This document shows, piece after piece, positions 9,379 to 16,733 of a stretch of 64,000 nucleotides of DNA. Within the stretch, counting starts at the first letter, position 1; every line of letters begins with the position of its first letter. The notes beneath the pieces were generated by a model, which did not search any database, was not told where the DNA came from, and saw nothing but the letters and a program-made list of their open reading frames with translations. The DNA lies in the NCBI RefSeq assembly GCF_001698815.1, contig NZ_LGSI01000051.1:186001-250000 (forward strand), written 5' to 3'. Source of the DNA: Pseudomonas syringae. GTDB taxonomy: Bacteria > Pseudomonadota > Gammaproteobacteria > Pseudomonadales > Pseudomonadaceae. Position numbers and translations under genes: made by a program.

Positions 9379-9444
9379 GGATGAACCTCACAAAAAAGGT
9401 GGCGGGTAAAGATGTGGGGCATTGTCCGGGCGTGCAGCCATGAC

Positions 9445-9454
9445 GACCATGGTC
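9445..9454. promoter_or_regulatory. Palindrome in the divergent dehydrogenase/AraC region
   Basis: The perfect ten-base palindrome GACCATGGTC is flanked by further partial symmetry (ATGAC on the left, GTCAT on the right). It lies between the two divergent starts and could be the AraC-protein site. No clear -35/-10 pair was identified here. Confidence 0.3.
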
Positions 9455-9560
9455 ATTCCTGCGCAATTCATGCCTAATCCTCCGGAACTGGCCTGCCTCC
9501 AACCTGCATGCAATAGAGATCTGCGATGATGCAAGTGTCTAATCCTCTGCTCGGTGTCTC

Positions 9561-10466
9561 ATGTCGTTAGCCCATCATTCCGATGCCAATGCCGCCCTTG
9601 TCGCCCTGATCAAACCCCTGGCGACGCGCGCAGGTTTTGTGTCGACGCTGTTGCCGGAGGTGCACGTGGTGTCGATGCACAGCTATGTGGCCAGCAGCCC
9701 GCAAATCTACGAGCCGAGCCTGATGATCATCGCCCAAGGCGGCAAACTGGCCAGCCTGGGCTCGCGCACGCTGGACTATGGCGCAGGTCATTATCTGGTG
9801 CAGGCGCTTTCGGTGCCGTTCATGTGCGAGACCTTCGCGACGCCGCAAGCGCCGTTGTTCGGCGTGTCGGTGGCGATCGATCGAGTGATGCTCGGTGAGC
9901 TGGTGCAAGCCATAGGCACGACGCCGGATCTGATCGTCGAGGCCCAGACACCGGAGTCCATGACTTCAGCCGTGCTGGATTCACCGATGCGTGAGAGTGT
10001 GGAGCGCTTGTTGCGCTGCCTGCACGATCCCCTTGAGTGTCAGGTGATGGGCCAGTCGCGGCTGCGCGAGGTTCTGTATGCGGCGCTGCGTGGGCCGCAG
10101 GCCGGTGTGCTGCGGGCGCTGGTGGCCCAGCAGAGTCATTTCGCCCGTGTCGCCGCTTCCCTGGCCTATCTGCACAGTCATTATGACGAGCCGCTGAATG
10201 TCGACATCCTGGCCCGCCAGGCGAACATGAGCGCTTCCACGTTCCATGAGTATTTCAAGCGCAGCACCTTGCTGTCGCCAGTTCAGTATCTGAAGCGCCT
10301 GCGCTTGCTCAAGGCGCAACAGATGCTGGTCGCCGAAGGCCTGGGTGTCGCGCAGGTTGCACATCGCGTGGGCTATCAAAGCACCTCGCAGTTCAGCCGC
10401 GAATACAAACGGTACTTCAACCGCAGCCCGGGCGAAGAGGGCATCAGCCTGAGAATTCCTGCCTGA
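9561..10466 (+). CDS. AraC-family transcriptional regulator with AraC_N domain
   Basis: A 301-residue regulator. Residues about 25-175 form the N-terminal effector domain of the AraC_N/cupin type (QIYEPSLMIIAQG, GHYLVQALSVPFMCE). Residues about 195-295 carry two HTH motifs, with NMSASTFHEYFKR in the first recognition helix and VAHRVGYQSTSQFSREYKRYF in the second. Layout and domain type match YqhC, which activates the divergent aldehyde reductase gene yqhD in E. coli, so aldehyde sensing is a fair guess. The effector is unknown. Confidence 0.88.
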   Translation: MSLAHHSDANAALVALIKPLATRAGFVSTLLPEVHVVSMHSYVASSPQIYEPSLMIIAQGGKLASLGSRTLDYGAGHYLVQALSVPFMCETFATPQAPLFGVSVAIDRVMLGELVQAIGTTPDLIVEAQTPESMTSAVLDSPMRESVERLLRCLHDPLECQVMGQSRLREVLYAALRGPQAGVLRALVAQQSHFARVAASLAYLHSHYDEPLNVDILARQANMSASTFHEYFKRSTLLSPVQYLKRLRLLKAQQMLVAEGLGVAQVAHRVGYQSTSQFSREYKRYFNRSPGEEGISLRIPA

Positions 10467-10480
10467 CGAGCGTGCACAAA

Positions 10481-10500
10481 AAAGCCCCCGAAGGGGCTTT
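10481..10500. terminator. Bidirectional terminator between AraC gene and ETF-QO gene
   Basis: AAAGCCCC, loop CGAA, GGGGCTTT: a perfect 8-bp stem with A and T runs on both sides, placed between converging genes. Confidence 0.9.
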
Positions 10501-10526
10501 CTGGTTTTCAGCTAGCAGCGACTCAA

Positions 10527-12182
10527 TTACATGTTCGGGTAAGTCGGGCCGCCGCTGCCTTCAGGTGCTACCCAGGTAATGTTCTGGGAAGGGTCCTTGA
10601 TGTCGCAGGTCTTGCAGTGCACGCAGTTCTGGGCGTTGATCTGGAAGCGCTTCTCGCCGTCTTCCTTGGTCACCACTTCATAAACGCCCGCCGGGCAGTA
10701 ACGCTGGGCCGGTTCGTCGTACAGAGGCAGGTTGGTACCGATGGGAATGCTCGGATCGGTCAGCTTCAAGTGGCAAGGCTGCTCCTCTTCGTGGTTGGTA
10801 CCGGAGATGAACACCGAGCTGAGCTTATCGAAACTGAGCTTGCCGTCGGGTTTCGGGTAGTCGATCTTCTTCGAGTCGGCCGCGAGCTTCATGCAGGCGT
10901 AATCCGGCTGGGTGTCGTGCAGGGTAAACGGCAGCTTGCCGCCGAAGAAGTTCTGATCGAGGAAGTTGAACGCACCGCCCATGATCGCGCCGTATTTGTG
11001 CAGCGCCGGGCCAAAGTTGCGGCTGGCGAACAGCTCTTCGTACAGCCAGCTGGACTTGAACGACTCCACGTATGCGTGCAGCTCGTCGCCACCTTCCTTA
11101 CCAGCCAGCAGCGCCTCGGCCACCGAGTCAGCAGCGAGCATGCCGGACTTCATGGCGGTATGGCTGCCTTTGATCTTGGCGAAGTTCAGGGTGCCCAGGT
11201 CGCAGCCAATCAGTGCGCCGCCGGGGAAAACCATTTTCGGAAGGGAATTCAGGCCACCTTTACAGATCGCACGTGCGCCGTAGCTGATGCGCTTGCCGCC
11301 TTCCAGGTACTGCTTGACCACCGGGTGATGCTTGTAGCGCTGGAACTCGTCGAACGGCGACAGGTACGGATTGCTGTAGGACAGATCGATGATCAAACCG
11401 ACCACCACCTGATTGTTTTCCAGGTGATAAAGGAAGGAACCGCCCATGTTGTCGTCATCAAGCGGCCAGCCGGCGGTGTGCACCACAAGGCCTGGCTCAT
11501 GCTTGGCCGGGTCGACTTCCCAGATTTCCTTAAGGCCGATGCCGTAATGCTGGGTATCGCCTTCGGTGTCGAGGTTGAAACGCTTGATCAGTTGCTTGCC
11601 GATATGGCCACGGCAACCTTCGGCGAATAGCGTGTACTTGCCGCGCAGTTCCATGCCGGGGGTGAAGAGGCCTTCTTTCGGATGGCCTTCACGGTCCACG
11701 CCCAGATCACCGGTAATGATCCCGCGCACTACGCCGTTCTCGTCGAACAATGCTTCCTGGGCAGCGAAGCCCGGATAGATTTCCACGCCCAGATTTTCAG
11801 CCTGCTGGGCCAGCCAGCGGCACAGATTACCCAGGGAGATGATGTAGTTGCCATCGTTGTGCATGGTCTTGGGCACGAAGAAGTTCGGGACCTTGACCGA
11901 ATTTTCGGCGCTGCGCAGGACATAAATATCATCGCGGGTGACCGGGGTATTCAGCGGTGCGCCGAGTTCCTTCCAGTCCGGGAACAGTTCGTTCAGGGCG
12001 CGGGGTTCGAACACCGCGCCGGACAAAATGTGCGCGCCCACTTCGGAGCCTTTTTCGACTACGCAGACGCTGATTTCCTGACCGGCTTCGGCGGCCTTCT
12101 GCTTCAGGCGGCACGCGGCAGAAAGCCCGGCCGGGCCGGCGCCGACGATGACTACGTCGAATTCCATAAATTCGCGTTCCAC
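10527..12182 (-). CDS. Electron transfer flavoprotein-ubiquinone oxidoreductase
   Basis: Membrane-associated FAD/4Fe-4S enzyme that passes electrons from reduced ETF to ubiquinone, linking acyl-CoA and other flavin dehydrogenases to respiration. The 551 residues match the family. The FAD loop GAGPAGLSAA is near residue 13. The C-terminal cluster cysteines appear in RYCPAGVYEV and NCVHCKTCDIKDP. I chose the GTG start at 12182 because AGGAG lies seven bases upstream on the minus strand; the ATG five codons later lacks such a site. It diverges from etfBA, its electron donor. Confidence 0.96.
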   Translation of the reverse strand: MEREFMEFDVVIVGAGPAGLSAACRLKQKAAEAGQEISVCVVEKGSEVGAHILSGAVFEPRALNELFPDWKELGAPLNTPVTRDDIYVLRSAENSVKVPNFFVPKTMHNDGNYIISLGNLCRWLAQQAENLGVEIYPGFAAQEALFDENGVVRGIITGDLGVDREGHPKEGLFTPGMELRGKYTLFAEGCRGHIGKQLIKRFNLDTEGDTQHYGIGLKEIWEVDPAKHEPGLVVHTAGWPLDDDNMGGSFLYHLENNQVVVGLIIDLSYSNPYLSPFDEFQRYKHHPVVKQYLEGGKRISYGARAICKGGLNSLPKMVFPGGALIGCDLGTLNFAKIKGSHTAMKSGMLAADSVAEALLAGKEGGDELHAYVESFKSSWLYEELFASRNFGPALHKYGAIMGGAFNFLDQNFFGGKLPFTLHDTQPDYACMKLAADSKKIDYPKPDGKLSFDKLSSVFISGTNHEEEQPCHLKLTDPSIPIGTNLPLYDEPAQRYCPAGVYEVVTKEDGEKRFQINAQNCVHCKTCDIKDPSQNITWVAPEGSGGPTYPNM

Positions 12183-12282
12183 AGGCTATCTCCTACTCAA
12201 GGCTCATCAGTATTTTTTTATAGGCAGCGTACAAACCGACGTGCGGAGGCATTCACTGCCTGCTCGCCATCAAATGCGGCGC

Positions 12283-12311
12283 ATTATATCTACACCACCC
12301 GACAGGTCCAA
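12283..12311 (-). promoter_or_regulatory. Sigma-70 promoter of the ETF-QO gene
   Basis: On the minus strand TTGGAC (12311-12306) and TATAAT (12288-12283) are spaced by 17 bases. The -10 box is perfect. The start codon is about 100 bases downstream. Confidence 0.7.
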
Positions 12312-12313
12312 TA

Positions 12314-12327
12314 CAAACGTTTGTTTG
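12314..12327. promoter_or_regulatory. PsrA-like operator between the etf genes
   Basis: CAAAC, four bases GTTT, then GTTTG. This matches the published PsrA consensus (G/C)AAAC-N2-4-GTTT(G/C). PsrA is the Pseudomonas TetR-type regulator that senses long-chain fatty acids and controls beta-oxidation genes. The box touches the -35 of the ETF-QO promoter. ETF and ETF-QO are the electron outlet of beta-oxidation, so the control would make sense. Binding is inference. Confidence 0.55.
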
Positions 12328-12702
12328 AATTATCCGCAGGCCAGACAAATCATGGTCGCGCGGCTTATCACTGGCAGTTTTGTCGTATTGACCAGAAATC
12401 ACGTTGCGGTCAAGATACGGGCGGTTTGCACTTGCCGTGGTCGAATCCTCGACTTGTTTCGCGCTCTAAAGCGCTGCAAGCCCGGAACGGTCAGTCATTG
12501 CGCGGTGCGCAGTTTACACACCCGTGTACGCCAGATGTACGGCCCGGGGCGTTTATCCCAGATTTTGGTGGTTTTGGTTTGTGAACCCACCCTTCGGTCT
12601 TTACGAATAGCGCTGGATCGCAGCGTATTCGAGAATGCTTTTGCTGCCAGTCCCAGGTCTGCCCTGGCGACTTTCTTTTCACCGGAGAGAAACGAGGAAT
12701 CC

Positions 12703-13452
12703 ATGAAGGTTCTTGTAGCTGTCAAACGAGTGGTCGACTACAACGTCAAGGTTCGCGTCAAAGCGGACAACTCCGGCGTCGATCTCGCTAACGTCAAAAT
12801 GTCGATGAACCCCTTCTGCGAAATCGCCGTGGAAGAAGCTGTTCGCCTGAAAGAGAAGGGCGTTGCTACCGAGATCGTCGTCGTTTCCATCGGCCCGACC
12901 ACCGCTCAGGAGCAACTGCGTACCGCATTGGCACTGGGTGCCGATCGCGCCATCCTCGTTGAGTGCGCTGACGAACTGAACTCCCTGGCCGTGGCCAAGC
13001 TGCTGAACGCCGTTGTTGCCAAGGAACAGCCTCAGCTGGTGATCCTGGGTAAGCAAGCCATCGACAGCGACAACAACCAGACCGGCCAGATGCTGGCGGC
13101 GTTGAGCGGTTATGGTCAGGGCACGTTCGCTTCGAAAGTCGAAGTGAGTGGCGACAAGGTTGCGGTGACCCGTGAAATCGACGGCGGCGCGCAGACTGTT
13201 TCCCTGAGCCTGCCTGCCATCGTGACCACTGATCTGCGTCTGAACGAGCCGCGTTATGCGTCGTTGCCGAACATCATGAAGGCCAAGAAGAAGCCGCTGG
13301 AAGTCCTGACTCCGGACGCCCTGGGTGTTTCCACTGCCTCCACGACCAAGACCCTCAAGGTCGAAGCGCCGGCTGCACGCAGCGCGGGCATCAAGGTCAA
13401 GTCGGTTGCTGAACTGGTTGAGAAACTGAAAAACGAAGCGAAGGTGCTTTGA
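12703..13452 (+). CDS. etfB: Electron transfer flavoprotein, beta subunit
   Basis: The 249-residue AMP-binding subunit of the heterodimeric ETF, a soluble one-electron carrier that accepts electrons from acyl-CoA dehydrogenases. The start MKVLVAVKRVVDYNVK and the phrases AVEEAVRLKEKG, ALALGADRAILV and LGKQAIDSDNNQTGQMLA are typical. The ATG at 12703 has GAGGAA just upstream; a longer open frame before it is not conserved. It forms an operon with etfA, 16 bases apart. Confidence 0.96.
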   Translation: MKVLVAVKRVVDYNVKVRVKADNSGVDLANVKMSMNPFCEIAVEEAVRLKEKGVATEIVVVSIGPTTAQEQLRTALALGADRAILVECADELNSLAVAKLLNAVVAKEQPQLVILGKQAIDSDNNQTGQMLAALSGYGQGTFASKVEVSGDKVAVTREIDGGAQTVSLSLPAIVTTDLRLNEPRYASLPNIMKAKKKPLEVLTPDALGVSTASTTKTLKVEAPAARSAGIKVKSVAELVEKLKNEAKVL

Positions 13453-13468
13453 ATTGGAGAGCCTGACT

Positions 13469-14398
13469 ATGACTATCCTAGTAATCGCCGAACACGACAA
13501 CGCGACGCTGGCTCCGGCTACCCTGAACACCGTGGCCGCTGCGGCCAAAATCGGCGGCGACATTCACGTGCTGGTTGCCGGTCTTGGCGCAGGCGCTGTT
13601 GCTGAAGCCGCTGCAAAGATCGCTGGCGTGAGTAAAGTGCTGTCGGCCGACAATGCAGCCTACGCGCACCAGTTGCCGGAAAACATCGCGCCGCTGGTGG
13701 TAGAGCTGGCTGCGGGCTACAGCCACATCCTGGCTGCGGCAACTTCCAACGGCAAAAACATCCTGCCCCGCGTTGCGGCGCAACTGGATGTGGATCAGAT
13801 CTCCGAAATCATCTCGGTAGAATCGCCGGACACCTTCAAGCGTCCGATCTATGCCGGTAACGCCATTGCGACGGTTCAGTCCTCCGCTGCGGTAAAAGTC
13901 ATCACCGTGCGTTCCACCGGTTTCGATCCGGTTGCCGCTGAAGGTGGTTCGGCTACCGTTGAGGCGGTTTCCGCGGCTCACGATGCAGGAAAATCAAGCT
14001 TTGTCGGCGAAGAGCTGGCCAAGTCTGATCGTCCTGAATTGACCGCTGCCAAAATCGTCGTTTCCGGCGGTCGCGGCATGCAGAATGGCGACAACTTCAA
14101 GCACCTGTACGCTCTGGCGGACAAACTCGGCGCAGCTGTCGGCGCTTCCCGCGCTGCGGTTGATGCAGGCTTCGTACCCAACGATATGCAGGTCGGTCAG
14201 ACCGGCAAGATCGTCGCGCCACAGCTATACATTGCGGTCGGTATTTCCGGCGCGATCCAGCATCTGGCCGGCATGAAAGACTCCAAGGTGATCGTTGCGA
14301 TCAACAAGGACGAAGAAGCGCCGATTTTCCAGGTGGCTGATTACGGTCTGGTAGCTGATCTGTTCGAAGCAATACCTGAGCTGGAGAAGCTGGTTTAA
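13469..14398 (+). CDS. etfA: Electron transfer flavoprotein, alpha subunit
   Basis: The 309-residue FAD-binding subunit of ETF. The N-terminal domain begins MTILVIAEHDN. The C-terminal FAD domain shows SGGRGMQNGDNF (about 205-220) and the ETF-alpha signature VGQTGKIVAPQLYIAVGISG (about 245-265). The start at 13469 has GGAGA eight bases before it; an in-frame TTG at 13454 does not. It is co-transcribed with etfB and partners the ETF-QO encoded on the other strand. Confidence 0.96.
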   Translation: MTILVIAEHDNATLAPATLNTVAAAAKIGGDIHVLVAGLGAGAVAEAAAKIAGVSKVLSADNAAYAHQLPENIAPLVVELAAGYSHILAAATSNGKNILPRVAAQLDVDQISEIISVESPDTFKRPIYAGNAIATVQSSAAVKVITVRSTGFDPVAAEGGSATVEAVSAAHDAGKSSFVGEELAKSDRPELTAAKIVVSGGRGMQNGDNFKHLYALADKLGAAVGASRAAVDAGFVPNDMQVGQTGKIVAPQLYIAVGISGAIQHLAGMKDSKVIVAINKDEEAPIFQVADYGLVADLFEAIPELEKLV

Positions 14399-14422
14399 TC
14401 CAGACGCTTCACTTATAAAGAG

Positions 14423-14497
14423 ACCCGTCTATTCGGGCTGGATGAGCACTGCGGCGGGTTGCTGCGGGCTTGTGCGGTTTGGATAGGCGGGTTTTTT
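14423..14497 (+). terminator. Long-armed terminator hairpin after etfA
   Basis: The arm ACCCGTCTATTC (14423-14434) pairs with GGATAGGCGGGT (14481-14492) over 12 bp including two G-U pairs, followed by a T6 run. The 46-base loop holds a second small stem (GCAC 14446-14449 with GTGC 14472-14475). The end is that of a terminator, but the branched form is unusual. Confidence 0.65.
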
Positions 14498-14522
14498 ATT
14501 GGATTTTAAAAAGGATGCTCTC

Positions 14523-15353
14523 ATGGGTCAGCCCAAGTGGCTGCTGTCATCGCTTCTTCTGGGCTTGTTGCTCGGCCCGAGCCTGACTTTTGCCGCAGGA
14601 AAATGTGAGCGCCTGATCGCCACCGGCAGTCCGGACGCACCGCCATTCCTATGGCGTGATCCGCAGGATCCGAAACATCTGATCGGTGCGAACGCGGATT
14701 TGCTCAAGCGGGCAGCGGCGGATATTGGCATCAAAGTCGAGCTGCTGTACGCCGGCAAACGCAGCCAAGCGGTGGACGAAGTGCGCAGCGGGCGCATGGA
14801 TCTGCTGGTGGATGCGCCGTTGAATGTCGCAGAGCTGGACTCGCTGGACTACGTTCATCCGCCTATCAGCCATAACGACATCATGATCTGGAATCGGCGT
14901 GATCAGGCGCAGCCGTTCAGTGCTCTCACCGATCTGGCGGGTCATCGGGGCGCGGCCTCGGAAAGAATCCGCCTGACCTCGCCGTTCAGCGCGGCAGTCA
15001 AGGAACACCTGAGCGTTGAGCGCCTGCCAGGACTGACCGAGGTTTTTCAAAAGCTGATGCTGGGGCAGGTGGATTATGTCCTCGCCGGGCGCTATGCCGG
15101 CATGGCGATGGTCCAGACTCTGGGGCTTTCCCAGGACCTGATTGCCCAACCGACAGCCGTGGACAAGCCGGGTCTATACCTGGCGCTTTCTTTTAATTCG
15201 GCCTGTAACGATTCATGGCTGCGCGGACAGCTGGCGAAAAAGATGACAGAATCGGCCGCCTCCGACCTGTCGGGCGAAGCGGTGACGCGCAATCTGGAAC
15301 TCTGGAAAGCGCAGCTACTGCAACCGGCCAGCGTCAGCGCCCCAAACAAGTAG
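14523..15353 (+). CDS. Periplasmic solute-binding protein, family 3 (amino-acid type)
   Basis: A 276-residue protein with a clear signal peptide (about residues 1-25, ending LTFAAGK) and the two-lobed SBP_bac_3 pattern: LIATGSPDAPPFLWRDPQ near the start, then GANADLLKRAAADIGIKVE and DEVRSGRMDLLVDAPL. Such proteins bind amino acids or small acids for ABC importers or act as sensors. No permease or ATPase gene is adjacent, so it may be an orphan binding protein. The ATG at 14523 has AAGGA upstream. The ligand is not predictable. Confidence 0.75.
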   Translation: MGQPKWLLSSLLLGLLLGPSLTFAAGKCERLIATGSPDAPPFLWRDPQDPKHLIGANADLLKRAAADIGIKVELLYAGKRSQAVDEVRSGRMDLLVDAPLNVAELDSLDYVHPPISHNDIMIWNRRDQAQPFSALTDLAGHRGAASERIRLTSPFSAAVKEHLSVERLPGLTEVFQKLMLGQVDYVLAGRYAGMAMVQTLGLSQDLIAQPTAVDKPGLYLALSFNSACNDSWLRGQLAKKMTESAASDLSGEAVTRNLELWKAQLLQPASVSAPNK

Positions 15354-15362
15354 GAATGTTTT

Positions 15363-15716
15363 GTGAGTATTCGCCCATTATTTGCCGCTCTGGCGGTCGC
15401 CACGTTAGTTGGCTGCGCCAGCGATCCGGCGCCGATCGAACAACTGAAACTGACTGAAAAAGCCGTCGAGCAAGCGAAGGCGGTCGGCGCCACCGACGAG
15501 CAACCCGAATTGCAAACCGCGGAAGAGAAGCTGATCCAGGTTCGCGCTGACATGGCTAACAAATCCTACAAGCAGGCGCGCATGAGCGCTGAACAGGCGG
15601 AGCTGGATGCGCGGTTGGCCGAAGCGCGAGTCCTGACGGCGAAAAGCCAGGAACAGATCACTCAGCTCAACACCCGACTCAATCGTTTGCGCAAACAGTT
15701 GGGGGTGACGCAATGA
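15363..15716 (+). CDS. DUF4398 lipoprotein
   Basis: A 117-residue predicted lipoprotein: signal peptide with lipobox LVGC (acylated cysteine at residue 18), then an alpha-helical, charged, coiled-coil-like body (QTAEEKLIQVRADMANKSYKQA, LTAKSQEQITQLNTRLNRLRK). The GTG start has AGGA in the end of the preceding gene. It overlaps the next gene by ATGA, so the two are translationally coupled. DUF4398 proteins are often paired with an OmpA-like protein, as here. The role is probably in the cell envelope; the exact function is unknown. Confidence 0.8.
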   Translation: MSIRPLFAALAVATLVGCASDPAPIEQLKLTEKAVEQAKAVGATDEQPELQTAEEKLIQVRADMANKSYKQARMSAEQAELDARLAEARVLTAKSQEQITQLNTRLNRLRKQLGVTQ

Positions 15717-16528
15717 ATCGTCTGCCACGTCTGTTGAGTCTGTGTCTGCTGCTGGGATCTGCCGGGCTTTACGGCTGCGCCGGTCATCCGAGCAGTGGGC
15801 AGTCATTACAGCAAGCCAGTGCTGACTTTCAGAAGGTTCGCGAAGATACCGACGTGTTGCGCAGTGCACCCAGAGATGTGATCCGGGCCGGAGAATTGCT
15901 TGGTCGTGCCGAACGGCTTTCCAGCTATGTGGGCAGTGGTGATGACGTCGCGCATTACGCCTATCTCAGCAGTCGCTACAGCGAAATAGCACAGGAAAAC
16001 AGCAATCTGCTGCTCAATCAAGAGCGCCTGGCCAAGATGGAGATGGACCGCCAGCGTCTGCAACTGGCGTTGCGTGAAGCCAAGCTGGCCAGCGCTCAAC
16101 AGCAGGGCAAGTGGCTTGAAGACCAAATCGTCAGTCTGGCCACGACCCAGACCGAGCGCGGCCTGGTCATGACGTTGGGCGATGTTCTGTTCGATACCGG
16201 GCATGCGGAACTCAAGAACTCGGCAAATCGCACCGTACTCAAGGTCGTGCAGTTTCTGCTGCTCAATCCGCAGCGTGTGGTGCGCATCGAGGGTTACGCG
16301 GATAACACCGGCGACGAGCAGGCCAACCTGCAACTTTCCAAAGATCGGGCTCAATCGGTCGCCGATGTGCTGACTGACCTGGGAATCGACGATAAACGCG
16401 TCGAAGTTCAGGGCTATGGGGCTCAGTATCCCGTCGAAGTGAACGCCTCCGAGCGGGGCAGGGCGCAGAACCGCCGTGTGGAAATCGTTTTTTCCGACGC
16501 CAACGGTCGTTTAGGCGCTGCTCGCTGA
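15713..16528 (+). CDS. OmpA-family lipoprotein with N-terminal DUF4398 region
   Basis: A 271-residue envelope protein with lipobox LYGC (cysteine about 22). A helical DUF4398-like segment (about 30-140) is followed by a C-terminal OmpA peptidoglycan-binding domain (about 150-265), with GDVLFDTGHAELKNSA, IEGYADNTGDEQAN and LSKDRAQSVADVL. The domain predicts anchoring of the outer membrane to peptidoglycan. It overlaps the DUF4398 gene by four bases and probably works with that protein. A hairpin follows 7 bases after the stop. Confidence 0.87.
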   Translation: MNRLPRLLSLCLLLGSAGLYGCAGHPSSGQSLQQASADFQKVREDTDVLRSAPRDVIRAGELLGRAERLSSYVGSGDDVAHYAYLSSRYSEIAQENSNLLLNQERLAKMEMDRQRLQLALREAKLASAQQQGKWLEDQIVSLATTQTERGLVMTLGDVLFDTGHAELKNSANRTVLKVVQFLLLNPQRVVRIEGYADNTGDEQANLQLSKDRAQSVADVLTDLGIDDKRVEVQGYGAQYPVEVNASERGRAQNRRVEIVFSDANGRLGAAR

Positions 16529-16535
16529 AATAAAG

Positions 16536-16560
16536 CCGCTGCCCGAGATTCGGGCAGCGG
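16536..16560. terminator. Hairpin after the OmpA-family gene
   Basis: CCGCTGCCCGA, loop GAT, TCGGGCAGCGG: a perfect 11-bp stem. The downstream side lacks a T-run, but the upstream side is A-rich, so it would look more like a terminator when read leftward. Confidence 0.55.
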
Positions 16561-16733
16561 ATATCTGTCCGATTCAGCGTTTCAATTGGCCGCTACACCC
16601 GGTCATTATTTAATTCAATCGCTTCAGGACTGGCGGATAAGCAAACTGTCCCAGTACACTTCGAAACTGTTCTGGTGACTACTCGATTTATTCCTCTATA
16701 AAAATAAGTCGCCGGCAGCAATGAGGCCGTTCG

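Larger units (their letters stand above)
12183..12702. other. Divergent etf control region, 520 bases without a gene
   Basis: The region separates the ETF-QO gene from etfB. It holds a good minus-strand promoter, a PsrA-like box (both listed separately) and about 375 further bases in which I see no gene. A frame open from 12148 into etfB lacks a ribosome site and family similarity before the etfB ATG. The etfB transcription start was not identified, so a long etfB leader is possible. Confidence 0.6.

Noticed and set aside
12148..12702. N-terminal extension of EtfB
   Set aside because: The frame is open, but the protein family begins at MKVLVAVKRVVD, and GAGGAA precedes that ATG; the upstream part overlaps the divergent promoter.
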